DNA of 64,000 bases from Rhododendron vialii (Eukaryota > Streptophyta > Magnoliopsida > Ericales > Ericaceae), in contig NC_080557.1 of assembly GCF_030253575.1 (NCBI RefSeq), positions 47,723,501-47,787,500 of the forward strand, in the 5' to 3' direction. The notes under the pieces were generated by a model. That model was not told the origin of the DNA, searched no databases, and was given only the letters and a program-made list of their open reading frames with translations. A program made the translations under genes and the position numbers. Position 1 is the stretch's first letter. Each line of letters starts with the position of its first letter. Positions 34,808 to 46,300 of the stretch are shown here, one piece after another.

Positions 34808-36503
34808 CCGGTTCGTCAAAGTAAATCACTCAATATTTATTTGAATTGTACTTTCTCAATCACTTTAAGATTACACATTAACCACAAAGGGCGTAGTCCA
34901 TGTTATCTCCAATTTGGAACAACGTCAACCAACTGCGGTCGACAGAATCCTTCTTTATTACGCTTTTTGTCGTGATCGTTTACTTCGACATATACGACAA
35001 GAATCAGTAACCACATTTCCACGGTACATTTAAAGCGATAAGATTTCGTATTGATTTTGCTTAAATGAACCGAGATTACATTAATAAAAGAGTCGAATTA
35101 GGGATAGAATGGAAGAACACCTGTTCAATGTGACCTTGAGGGAAGTAGAAAACCTTATCCCCTACGCTCGGAACATTAACCAGTGGTCCAGCACAAGTAT
35201 GCCATAGTTGCCTATACAGATCATCTTTCTCGCCTAAGATCCACAACAGAGTGGTATTAACAGCACAACCAAAGATAACATATAAAAGGAACCATGAGAC
35301 TGAGTATTGGTAAGCCTTTTCCTGTTAGAATAAAATTAAACCAAACTCACCCACATTCCAGTCTCAATTCGGATTGGGCGCATGAAAATATTGTTGGACA
35401 TTTTTTACATCCCACTATCAATGGCAATATATAGCTATATACAGATGAATTCAATGAAATAAATTCACTTTGGAGAGAGGATTATCAAAATTGATATGGG
35501 GTAAGAACTTTGCAATCAACCATAGCCCATGGGAGGGTCAGCTGCAAAAAAGGAAACTAAGACAGGGAAAAGAGAACAATCCAGATACAAACGCTTATAG
35601 CTTAGTTTAGCATTCTTGCCAGAGGTTTGATAGCAAAAGAACACAGTCATAAGTCAGAACTATATAAAGTTAATTAGAGAAAGCCTGTAAGTGTGTTTCA
35701 AGTAGAGAAAGGCACTTTTTCCTTCGAGATTAGTCAATTACTATAACTAAAGGCGTTAAAGGGAAAAAAGAAATTGGTGAAAACGCTCATGAAAATCGCA
35801 TTTGATAAATCCATGACCATCAAATATCAAAAGACTAATTAGCAATGATTCAACACGAGCATGTGTTGCGCTTTAGGACCGAAATCAAACACAAAATCGA
35901 ACAGACAAAGACATAATATTTAGTCGAGGTGCATGTAAAAGCTGGCCTGAACACCCTGAGTTATCAAACAAAAATTTTGCGTGGTTCCCAAATCCGGGTA
36001 CCACCACGGACGGGCAGGGGATTCTGCTATTGCATGGAGGAATACAAAATCTCTCATACTCTCTCTGATTTCTGATACAAACTACAAGAGCAGAACAGAA
36101 TCCCACATTTTTCATCAAAAAATGATCAAACAGAATCCCATTTTTTCCCAATTAGCAGTGCAAAAATGACTAGTTCTGAAAACGGAAACAAATCAGAATC
36201 ACCAGAGAAGTTCCATTTGTGAAAGCTTGAAATTACATTTTTCTCCCAACAGAAATTGGTAGATTAAATAACTAGCCTGTCAACTCTCAAGCAGAAAACA
36301 CTTTAAAAAAATGAACGATGACTTAAAAATGAATTACTAACATGGGAAAAATTAATAAATAAAAAAAGTAAGTAACGAAAACCAGAAAGACCCAGGTCGT
36401 CACCTTGGCTATTATTACCAGTGGAGCCGTCGTTTTTGCATTTTCCCTTTGTTCCCACCTTGTCTCTCAACCCTTGGGCTTCAAGATCATTCCTAGAACC
36501 CAT
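29477..36503 (-). CDS. Auxin response factor, ARF1/ARF2/ARF9-like (class B), 698 aa
   Basis: Fourteen exons on the minus strand: 36404-36503 (ATG 36503), 35121-35233, 34237-34332, 34042-34092, 33529-33687, 33251-33335, 32453-32543, 31991-32155, 31720-31848, 31367-31442, 31127-31298, 30162-30736, 29682-29872 and 29477-29570 (TAA). All are GT-AG and the total of 2097 nt gives 698 aa. The order is: dimerisation segment ([13 protein letters not shown], about 38-50), B3 DNA-binding domain about 143-245 ([32 protein letters not shown]), ARF ancillary domain about 255-355, a Ser/Pro-rich and Cys-containing middle region about 412-604, and PB1 about 605-690 ([12 protein letters not shown]; acidic [13 protein letters not shown]). 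It binds AuxRE elements in the nucleus. A middle region without glutamine enrichment fits a repressor-type ARF. The usual GDDPW is GDYPW here. No particular ARF number is assigned. Confidence 0.93.
34434..34806. repeat. Repeat remnant and 34-base poly-C tract in ARF intron 2
   Basis: A phrase gttcacttttagagtggcgg is directly repeated near 34420-34480, leading into a GC-rich block (ggggcccggccccttggcc). About 300 bp on is an uninterrupted C run at 34773-34806 inside gccg..gccgg. The tggcggagctatg end resembles a widespread plant repeat terminus. The homopolymer may be a sequencing or assembly artefact. Confidence 0.6.
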
Positions 36504-37033
36504 CTCTCTATCTCTCTCTAAAAATGGGGAAAAAAAAGGAAGGGAAGCCTAACTAGAGGAGACAAATAGACCTTCAGGTGTGCACCACCTTCACGTATAT
36601 GTCACTCTCTCACTCTGTGGTTTTTGTCTCCCACTGCCCCGGTAGTACTGCAGTATTTCTCTCTCTAAAATAGTTTCTCTCTCCTCCTGTGTGAGTACTA
36701 ACTTTAACGCATGTTATCAAGTTATCAACGTCACAGTATTTGCATTGTGATGGGTACATTGAGAGGGTATATGAATGGGTGTATATATATATACACACAA
36801 GTCAGGAGGAGGAGGAGTAGCTGTGGTGCCTGTTCGACACCGTACACTCGCCCATCGTGGACACGGGTCATCGGTGCAAGGGCCAGACGTCTCTCTCTCT
36901 CTCCTTTCTTTCTCTTTGCTTTTAACGGTAGTTCTGCTAATTTGGGCCGAAGCTTTTCATGTTCCTGTTTTGATCCGCAACGCCGCATTCCCTTCCCACG
37001 AAAAGCAACTTAGGCCTACCATAGGCCTAATAC

Positions 37034-37421
37034 AGGAGGAATTTTTTAGTGCCGAGCGGGTACCACGTGGTATCCGTTCAGTGCATTTGAACCATTCATT
37101 TTGATTTTGGAGGGAAAATAACGGCTCAGGATGTGTTTTGATAATTAATACCCGCTAATAACACGCTAAGAACATTTATTAATACTGAAAATTTCTTTGA
37201 TGAGTATTAATTATCAAAACATGTTTTTAGCCGTCATTTTCCCGATTTTGGACGGCTCGGATTTAGAGAGAGAAATATGAGAGAAAGTGTGGGGGGTGAG
37301 AGGAGAGAGAATGTTTCAAACTGGACCATCCAATACACTTTTGGACGACTCGGAAGTGCCCGCTCGGGCACCAAGTCAACCAGGTGACGTAGTAACCACC
37401 CGGCACTGAAAATTTTCTCCT
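37034..37421. mobile_element. MITE with inverted termini, about 388 bp
   Basis: Left end aggaggaattttttagtgcc; the reverse complement of the right end is aggagaaaattttcagtgcc. An internal perfect inverted repeat of 18 bp (37134-37151 and 37204-37221, gtattaattatcaaaaca) adds a second hairpin. Flanking taataca/taatata suggests a short target duplication but is not exact. A fragment of a related sequence lies near 6800-6940. Confidence 0.55.
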
Positions 37422-37791
37422 AATATAGAATCCTAGTAATAATCTTCTTTTTTTTTTTGAAAATGATTATCACACATTCCATTTTACAATCTATATTCTT
37501 TCTTGTTTTTCAATACCTTTATTTCACCACAGTGGTAACATTTTATTATAAATTCACATGAATAAAAACAAAAAGTGAATATTGTATAAAGGAGAGTTTG
37601 AAGATCACTTTCCGTTTTTTACCCCTCCTATCATCCAGTAGTTTTACATTAGCAAAGGTCAGCTACATTTACATAGTAAAAATCATAATAAATATAGACA
37701 AAGCAAATTAGTCATTTAACTAATGCGAAACGAAAAATATCAAAGCAATCGATGTCTTTTACCCCAATTCAGGCATCACAAACTCAATTAA

Positions 37792-38029
37792 GGCTCTGTT
37801 CCAAAACACTTTCTTAAAGAATAAGTATTTATTTCACATTTTTAAACTCAAAAATAATGTAAATGAAAAATAATTTTTCAATTTTTTTACACCGTATTAA
37901 AGATCTCAATGAGATCTATCAAACAAGATCCATATTGATAGAAATTTTTTTTACGTAAGCACGTGATTTTTTAGCTTGAAATTGCCTTCTTGAAAAATAA
38001 GTACTTATTTATCGTTCTGGAGCGGGGCC
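37792..38029. mobile_element. Tourist-like (PIF/Harbinger) MITE, 238 bp
   Basis: A TAA trinucleotide precedes (37789-37791) and follows (38030-38032) the element. The termini are ggctctgttccaaaac and, reverse complement of the right end, ggccccgctccagaac, with subterminal aataagtacttattt. A three-base TAA duplication and GG(C)C..GTTC ends fit Tourist elements. Related copies or parts lie at 39093-39846, near 42350-42560 and at 42992-43138. Confidence 0.7.
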
Positions 38030-38643
38030 TAATAATCATCTGATTCATCTTTATGCAAAATGTGCATGTCGAACAATCATTTTTCTCGTATTATATGTAT
38101 TAGAGGTTGGGCTGTACTTAGTTTGTACAAGTGTAAATATGTGAGGGAGCGCAATTGGATAATATTTTTGGTTGTAGAAGTGAATGGATGGTTGAGTTCG
38201 AATGATTTTACCATTTTTTTCTGAGTAAAAGTCATGTTATAGTAAAAGTAACGGTGCCATAAAATTCGGCTTTCTATTAAAATAATATTAGAAATTACTC
38301 GATCGAGTCGCACTTTGAGTTGAAAATCAGATATGAATCTTATCTCCTATAAATAAATATTACAATGAATATTGCTGCCTTACTTGATCTAAATTACTAC
38401 TTATAGCTCCCTTTTTCGTAGAGAATCTCAAATCTCTCTCTTTCTAAAAAGGAAGTTTGAGAATCATCTAACTTACCATCAAATTTCTTGATAATAGAAA
38501 AGTTGTAAATTTGTAATACAACAAGCATGTACAGATTTGAACTTTATCAAACGAATTTAACACAAAGGTGGAAATCCGAAACTCCACAATAAAAGTCGAA
38601 CATAAAATGAGATTATGACGGAGGAAGTGTATGTCAAATTTTC

Positions 38644-38898
38644 CGACCAAATTTCGATGATCCGAGCCGATCAATGTGTTCAAAACGTGATTTTAAGAGT
38701 ACTCGCTAGAAATCAGCAAAAATAAAGACCGGAAAGAACTTCATCCGAGTAGTTTTTATTTGAACCGTTCGATAAAAATAAACAAAAACTGCTCGGATGA
38801 AGTCATTTCTTGTCTTTTTTTTTGCTGATTTCTCGCGAGTATCCTTAAAATCACGTTCTGAATATATTAAGCGGCTCAGATTATCACAAATTGATCGA
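38644..38898. repeat. Foldback/hairpin repeat, arms about 120 bp
   Basis: The left arm (ccgaccaaatttcgatgatccgagccg ... acgtgattttaagagtactcgc ... aaatcagcaaa ... cttcatccgagtagttttt) is mirrored by the right arm to 38898, with a loop of about 20 bases near 38765. The inner arms match better than the outer ones. Confidence 0.65.
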
Positions 38899-38967
38899 AA
38901 AAAGAGCGTCCTCACTTTACTATGTTAATGGCGCCCTTATAAGAAGTTTTATATAACATATACATAT

Positions 38968-38998
<31 letters not shown>

Positions 38999-39092
38999 AT
39001 TGTTTTTTTAAAATAAAAAAAAGACATGGGGAATATGTGACCCCATGTGCTCCAAGGTGGGTCCGCCCCCGCCTCTAGCCGAGAGATGATTA

Positions 39093-39846
39093 GGGCCCGT
39101 TCCAGAACGTGAATAAGAACTTCTTCTTTTTTCAATAATAAGGCTTGTTCCACAAAAATAAGAAGAATGTACTTATTTTTTAAGAATTTATATAGGTATC
39201 AATGGGCACAAGGGCGGGAAATCGTACCGACAGCTGCGTCGGGCCGTCTCTGGCCACCGGACGGCAGATTCGAGCCGTCCAAAAATTCTATAAAAAAAAA
39301 ATCGAGAGGGCCTCCGCGGAAATCAACGGCATCCGAGGTGTGTAGGATGCTTGATCCGAGCACCCCTTTTTTGTGTATGTGATTTCACACGAAAAATGGG
39401 TGCTCGGATCAAGCACCCTACACACCTCGGATGCCGTTGATTCCCGCGTTAGCCCCCTCGATTTTTTTTTATAGAATTTTTGGACGGCTCGAATCGGCCG
39501 TCCGATTGCCGGAGACGGCTTGGCACGGCTGTCGGTACGATTTCCCTCCTCGGCACCCATTACTCATAGTACAACTCCTTATTTTTTAAGAAAGACAATT
39601 TCAAACTCAAAAATCATGTGTGCTTACGCAAATAATTTTCTTATCAATATGGATCTTGTTTGATAGATCTCATTGAGATCTTTAATACGGTGCAAAAAAA
39701 ATTGAATTTTTTTTCATTTATATTATTTTTGAGTTACAAAATGGGAAATAAACTTTTTATTTGAATTTTTTGGAATGACCCTTCTTATTTTTTTTTTTAA
39801 AGTTTCAAAATAAATACATTTATTCTTTAAGAATTTTTCCGGGGCC
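39093..39846. mobile_element. Nested Tourist-like elements with a foldback insert
   Basis: The outer ends gggcccgttccagaacg (39093) and ttttccggggcc (to 39846) are Tourist-like. A second start ggcttgttccac at 39142, preceded by TAA, and an end ttttttggaatgaccc near 39782 mark an inner copy in the opposite orientation. The innermost piece (39187-39577) is bounded by a 15-bp direct repeat cttattttttaagaa (39172-39186, 39578-39592). It is itself a near-palindrome with arms of about 160 bp (gggaaatcgtaccgacag, gcatccgaggtgtgtagg). Confidence 0.6.
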
Positions 39847-40011
39847 TCAGTGGTTCCCAAACAGCCAGTGAAAATTCCAACAACAAAAACGACACAACTA
39901 CTGTCTCCGTACTAAGCATGCCTGCAGGGGCATTAATGGAAAAAGGCGGCTAATACTTAACGCACAGGCACAGCTACCAATCAGGAATTGCTTTAACGGT
40001 AAACATCCGAC

Positions 40012-41541
40012 GGGGTTGGGATCCCATCCAGTGTGAAAGTATCCAGTATTGTCCATTTTTGTGGTGAGGATGAACTGCATCCAACCACATTGAAATCAAC
40101 GGTTATTTTTTGGCCACAACATTGCTTTCCCACAAAACCCTTCAAACGGAATGAAAGGAATAAGTACAGAGTAGTGGAGTATAAAATAAAGTCAACAACT
40201 CTCTTACAACTTCCGTTTTGGCCTAAATAATTCATTTATTATTATTTTTTTGTACTACTAGTTAGCTTTGCGTTAATTTTTATAAGATTATTGGTTCGTC
40301 TTGACAATGAAAATCTAAAGAGTTAAATATTATGAGCAAAATATTCCAAAAAGTTCAAGTGATTCCGAGCTTGATGTTTAAAGGACTTGGCTTTATTTTT
40401 TGTTTTTATTCAAAAAAATACTTGTGTTTTTTAGCTTTATGTAAATTATTGGTTTGTCTTGATGATATGAATCAAAAAAGTAAAAAATTAAATTTGGTTA
40501 ATAATTTTAATTTTTTGTCTTTATTCACAAGATTTTAAAATGGGTTCATAATTTTACTTTTTCAATTCCTATCATCAAGACAAACCACTAATTCCCAAAA
40601 TTTTACATAAAGCTAACAAATTCAAGTATTTTTTTTTTCGAATAAAGACAAAAACTTAAGCCTAGTCACTTAAACAAAATAAAGTTCGGAACAACTTGAA
40701 TTTTTAAAATATTTTGCTCATAATGTTTAACTTTTTATATTCATATCGTCGAGAAGAACCAATAATTATAAATAAAAAAAATCGACACAAAACTAACTAA
40801 TACCAAAAAAAGGTACAAAAAAATTGAAAAAATGAATTATTTAGGCCAAAACGGAAGTAATATGAGTTGTTGATTTTACTATTTTATACTGTACTTATTG
40901 CTTTCTTTCTGTTTGAAGGGTTAGTGGGAAGGCATGGTGTGGCCTAAAAATAGCCATTGATTTAAATGTGGTTGGATGGAGTTCATCACCACAAACTGGA
41001 CAATACTGGATACTTTTGTAAGACTAAATTTTGTAATTAGTCTTTTATGGCCCACATGTTTTAAGTATGGCATATACGAATAATAGGTCCAATAAGATTC
41101 TCCATATCTTTATGCCTAAAATTTTATTCTATTGGTTAAATAGAGAAAGTTGTTTCTATTTAGACTCTACTTTGATGGAAAGTAAGTATAATGTTTTATA
41201 AGGAAACTGGTCCTCTCTCTGCCTATAAAAGAGCGTCTAGGGTTCCATCAAATAATGTGATATACTAAACAGCTAGAATGAAAGGCAAGGGAGAGAAACT
41301 CGTCTTCCACCTAGGGCTTAATGCTCTAGTAAAATTATGGTCGCTACAGTCACTTATCGGAACGCTCAAATTCCGCATAAATGGATCCGGGTACGCTGTT
41401 CTTAATTATTTATCTTCCGCTTAATGGTTGTATTGTGATAATTATGCTAGCTCTAGATCCTGGCATAACGTAGGGTGTTAATTATCTAACACCATAAAGA
41501 ATAAAACTTACAACTTTCACACTGGATGGGATTCCAACCCC
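40012..41541. repeat. Long inverted repeat (about 0.5-kb arms) split by a solo LTR
   Basis: The left arm starts ggggttgggatcccatcc at 40012 and runs to about 40510. The right arm begins near 40530 and ends ggatgggattccaacccc at 41541. Landmarks in mirror order: agtatccagtattgtcc, gcatccaaccacatt, gccaaaacggaag, ttggtttgtcttgatgat. The right arm is interrupted at 41017-41512 by an LTR. The arms are diverged, perhaps 80-85% by eye. No coding content. Confidence 0.85.
41017..41512 (+). mobile_element. Solo LTR, 496 bp, TGTAAG...CTTACA with 5-bp TSD
   Basis: It starts tgtaag and ends cttaca (short inverted ends TG..CA) and is flanked by acttt at 41012-41016 and 41513-41517. A TATA-like tataaaagag lies at about 41224. 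No internal domain or second LTR is next to it. The undisturbed sequence at this point (ggatactttcacactgg) is preserved in the opposite arm of the surrounding inverted repeat near 40030-40047. Confidence 0.88.
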
Positions 41542-42991
41542 TTCCAACGTCCCCAAGACTTTGCATCCCCGTCAACTCTACGATTACCCGAGACCCATCC
41601 GTTCTACTAGCAAAAGCTCGGATCGTATCTATAGCCAGACAGGATGAAGGAGCAATTATTCAATACCCTGGGACACCACGTGGCAGTGTCCCAGGGCCCA
41701 AAAATAATGAATAATTTTTCGAAATCAAGATCTTCTAATTGTACAGACCAAGCACAACTGAGGTATGATTGAGCCGGACAATTTTCCTATTCGCGTTTTT
41801 AAATTTGTTCTTTTGCTTCCCCATAAAATTTAAACTAGGTTCACCCACAAAACATTATTATTTTTTAAATAGAAATACCTGTCCATCCAAGTTTTTTTTT
41901 TATTTATATAAAAATACATTCTACATCATTAGAAAGTGTGGAATGGATGGTGAAACTAAGGATTCATGGCTTGTCTTCGACCTCCCCTAAGGAAAAGGTA
42001 AATTAGACTCACCTTCACAGATTCAGATCATTCGGACTTCTGTCTATCTAATATACAATAGATGAACACTATGCTCTATATTTTTATTCTTAAATTGACA
42101 TGGAGGATCAATATTGTCTGTATTTTTCTTCTTGAATGAATAGATACGATGTAGGGTGTGCACTTGTGCTCATGCCTTTTGTAAAGTCTGTATTGAATTG
42201 ATTTTCTTTGAATGTTACAAATAAGGCCCCATTTCCACTAACAAAAAACACTAAAAATAACCCATAAGTTCCAAAAGTGGTTTTCAATTTGCAACAAGGC
42301 ACAATGGGTCCCATAAAGGAAGAAAAAGAAGAAGAATGAAATAACAAAGTCAATTCTTCTTTCGCTTTTGGTCCTTAAAAAATAAATACTTATTCGTAAT
42401 TTTCAAGTTTAAAAAAGTATATTATTGTAATAAAAAATATGTAATATGGATCATGTTTGATAGATTTCGACGAGATCTATTAAACCCTACAAAAAAAAAA
42501 AAATTTTTTGTAAGTCCATTATTTTAAAATTTGAAAATGGATTCTTATTTAAAAAAGCGAAACGTGTAAATGATCACTGTAATTCACCGGTAATAAAGTA
42601 CTTATGTTATTGGATACTCTCTTAGGCCACTCCATAACTACACATTAAAACACGATTTTTGTGTACTTAATTCTTTCTAATTTTCACATTGATCTGGTTA
42701 TAATAGAGGGACCCAAGGAGCGAAGTGATGGCACCAGGAGCAATAACAAATGTTTTTCCAGAATTCGTCGTTTACTTTCTATCTTTTCTCCAAGAGTAAT
42801 ACAGTAAGTGGGTGTTTACAAAAAAATACTGGAGTACTATAAGAGCAGATTTTGAGACTAATTATAGCTTTTAAAAAAGCTCTTGTGAGTGTTCATTAAA
42901 AATTATTATCAGTATATTTTGAGAATCTACTTATCCATATCAGCTGAAATGCTGGATTTGAAGTGCTTTTCGAATCAATCTTAGTTTCTAA

Positions 42992-43138
42992 GGCTCCGTT
43001 CTAGAACACATTCTTAAAAAAATAAGTACTTATTTCACATTTTTAAACTAAAAAATAATGTAAACGAAAAATAATTTTTCAATTTTTTTTTGCACCGTAT
43101 TAAAGATCGCAATGAGATCTATCAAACAAGATCCGCAA
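42992..43138. mobile_element. Truncated Tourist-like MITE in the DEG2 upstream region
   Basis: It begins ggctccgttctagaaca after a TAA (42989-42991) and follows the 37792 element closely (cacatttttaaact, gtaaacgaaaaataattttt, accgtattaaagatc) up to acaagatcc, where similarity stops. The right terminus is missing. It ends about 150 bp before the DEG2 TATA box. Confidence 0.6.
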
Positions 43139-43285
43139 CACTAACATGAAATAAGTCCCTCTTTTGGGCACAAAATCCACCAAGGCGCCAAAAACCAAAA
43201 CGGGGTGGGGAAAGCGATAAAAGTAACGCAATCCAAATTTAACCAGTAGAGGATAAGGAAACAACGGACTTGGGAGGGACCTGGG

Positions 43286-43293
43286 TATAAATA
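43286..43293 (+). promoter_or_regulatory. TATA box of DEG2
   Basis: tataaata, 55 bp upstream of the DEG2 start codon, followed by a CT-rich leader (ttttctctcatcg, cttctttcttcc). The implied leader is only about 25-30 nt. Confidence 0.6.
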
Positions 43294-43347
43294 CATCGCA
43301 ATTTTCTCTCATCGTCATCTTCTTTCTTCCTCAGCTCCCCCACTTCA

Positions 43348-46300
43348 ATGGCCGCAGCAGCCGTTGCCTGTTGGTTCTCTGCCATCACCTCCACCGGGAC
43401 CTCTCGTTACTCTCTATCCTCCTCCCAACGCCTCTTCTCCACGCCTCACACGCCCAATCATCGTCTGTTCGTCACCAAAGCCTCCAATGACAAGAAGAAA
43501 TCTCCCCGTAAATCCGCCAAAGAGGTAAAACCCTAAATCTCTCTGATTCACCAGCATATTCGTACTCTGTTGTTTGATAGTAGTTAATTCATTGCCAGAA
43601 AAGTAGATCCAAGGAAAGTATCCGTTGCAAAAAGAACCAACCTTTTGTTTTGCGTTTTGGATTTCAATTCATAATCAATCTGTACTTCAAGTACTTACAG
43701 GATTTTTTTTTGTTAAACATACGATAACAATTTATAGCTTAGGCACTATGTTATTCTCCTTTCTGTCCCAATTTGTTTGTCGCTTATATACTTTTGCACG
43801 AATGTTTGTCAATTTGACTTCTGGACGAGTCAAATTTTCTTTTTACCCGTGATTTTTTTTTAAAAATAAAGTAACTTTTCAATCACACTGTAATTTCGCA
43901 ATCACAGTGTTCCTTAAAAAAAATTTGAATTCTCAAAATTGGACAAACAAATTTGGACGGACGGGGTAGTAGTCGCAAATGAAGGTATCTGTCGTGGCTA
44001 AAGTTTTGCAGCTGTAGTTTATTTTTGTCATTATAAATTATGATTGTGTACCACCAATTCAGCTGCATCAAACACCAAAATGAATTCCAATAGATCCAGA
44101 ATATCATTTGTTACTGTCCTTTGGCGTCTAAGTTCTAGAGGGTGGAATATATTTGATTAGGTAGTGTACAGCTCTAAGCTAGTTTTATTAATGACAGTTG
44201 CAGTTAACTAGCTCAATGCTTGAGTTTGGTTTCTTTATTTTATTTCTTCACTTAGACAGAAGGTATATTGCAGAAGAAGTCTACTGGAAAATCAAAAGAT
44301 GAAAGACCTTGTGCAAATGCCGATGGCAACAGTGTTAGAAGCAATGCAGGGCAACCTCACTCAACAGCATTTAAATCATTTGGTGCGCAGATTAAAGATG
44401 CAAAGGGTTTTCTTGTAAATGACCAGCAGGTAAACGTTGTATGTATAACCTTAATGCAATTGGCCTCGCGCTTTATATTGTGCATGTTGATCCTCATTTT
44501 CATTTTTTGGTTTTGATATTTTGTGGGGAGTCCAATCAAATCAGCTGGCGATTCAATTGTAACTTGTAAGTATAATGCAATTAGGCTCGTGCTTTCTATT
44601 AAGCCACCTTAGGACCTTGTTGCCTTTGTGCGCCCTGAAATTTTGAGAACTCCCCATTGAAAATTCATGTGTGCAAAAAATGGTCTTTCCTGGCCTGATG
44701 GGGATATTTAAAGTTATTCCAACCTTGAGGTTCGGTGGCATGGGACCTTTTGTTGTTTCAATTTTTTTAGTTGAATAGTTTATTTATTCAGTTAATCAAG
44801 TCCTATGGTATATGCTTTTGGGGTTCTTAAACCCCCCTTAGCTTAAATTATATATTAATGAGAGTGAGCACATGTTAATCTTTTGATGTATAGTTAAATT
44901 AGTCTGAGATTTGTCCATCTGGTATGTACTGTGTTTTCTGTTTTATCAATACAAGGTTTTTACTTTGTCTAACCTTACCGTGTCCTTCCCAGGTTGAAAC
45001 AGGTAATTTTCAAGATGCAACTTGTCTTAATGCTGTAGTGAAGGTAGAGTATTGTCCTTATTTTATTGTTGCTTAGTAGTTATGACATTTAAATTTATGA
45101 AATTTTCAAGTTATTTGTTCATATATTCCTGTTCTTGTTCTGATCACCATTTGTGAAATCAACTTAAACTGCGGTTACATATGGGGGGCCTCTCCTCCAT
45201 TTCCTAGGAGTGGTATAGGTCACCACACATGTACAAGAATGGTTTTAAAATTTTCCTGTGAGCTGCCTGCCTGTGCAATAGCGTAAATCATCATATATTT
45301 ACAATCTAGGCTGAGCAAGGACTTGTTCCCATCGTCCTAAATGAGCCGTGGCATATGATAAATTACTCTTTACCCAAAGTTATTATTCACTATTAACAAC
45401 ATTCACACACACCAATTTAGTTCCATTGAGGGGGTGTGGAAGATTGGGTGTAGACCTAACCTTTAGCATTTTTTGCACAAAGTGGCTACTGACTACCCTC
45501 AAATTCCTGGATTTACTATATTCTCTAGAGTAGAACATATGTATATAAGTTGTTGATCAGATTACATATATGAACAATTGTAGCTAATATTGCTTGGAGG
45601 AGGTTTATAATTTCATCAACCTGAGGAAAGTGTTATCGACTAAAGAGTTACAGGTGCATTGTGGCTCAAAAGATAAGAATAGCTTTTCCACCTCGTCTAC
45701 CAATCTTTTATGAATTCCCAACGCTTGTCGGATGAGATATCTATGGGCTGACCTATATCACTTCTCCGAAAATTGCATCAACATGTGAATCCCATGCACA
45801 TCACTTTTCCCCTATCATCAGTGTCCATCATTCGTAAATTCAGTATATTTGGGTTGTGTCCGTATATGTGCAAATAATGTGCAGATTCTATTATGATTTC
45901 TTCTATTTACTTTTGTCATGTTGTTCATGACTTTGTCTTTATTTTTTCCCTAGGTTTACTGCACCCACACCGAGCCTGATTATTCTCTCCCTTGGCAGAA
46001 GCAGAGGCAATATACAAGTACTGGAAGGCATGTTTTAAATTCTTTACCCCTACCTTACTGTAGCTGAAATATGTGAAGAATGATTTACCCTGAAAGTTCA
46101 GAGCTGCAGTTGGTTTGAAAGTTTAATCTCGGTTATTTTGTATGCACATCATTTGCAAGATGTTGATTCTTTTGAACATATCACATTGTTTCTTATACAA
46201 AAAGGAAAAGCTCAATCTTTGGAACTTAGGAGCTATTTTCAGGAGTTTTTTTTGAAGTATTCTTTTTAGTGCAGTGCATTCATCATCGGGGATGGAAAGC

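Larger units (their letters stand above)
36504..43285. other. Repeat-dominated intergenic region between ARF and DEG2
   Basis: No gene was recognised on either strand in 6.8 kb. It holds several MITEs, two foldback structures, a ~1 kb palindrome split by a solo LTR, and AT-rich filler. Individual elements are listed separately. Confidence 0.6.
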
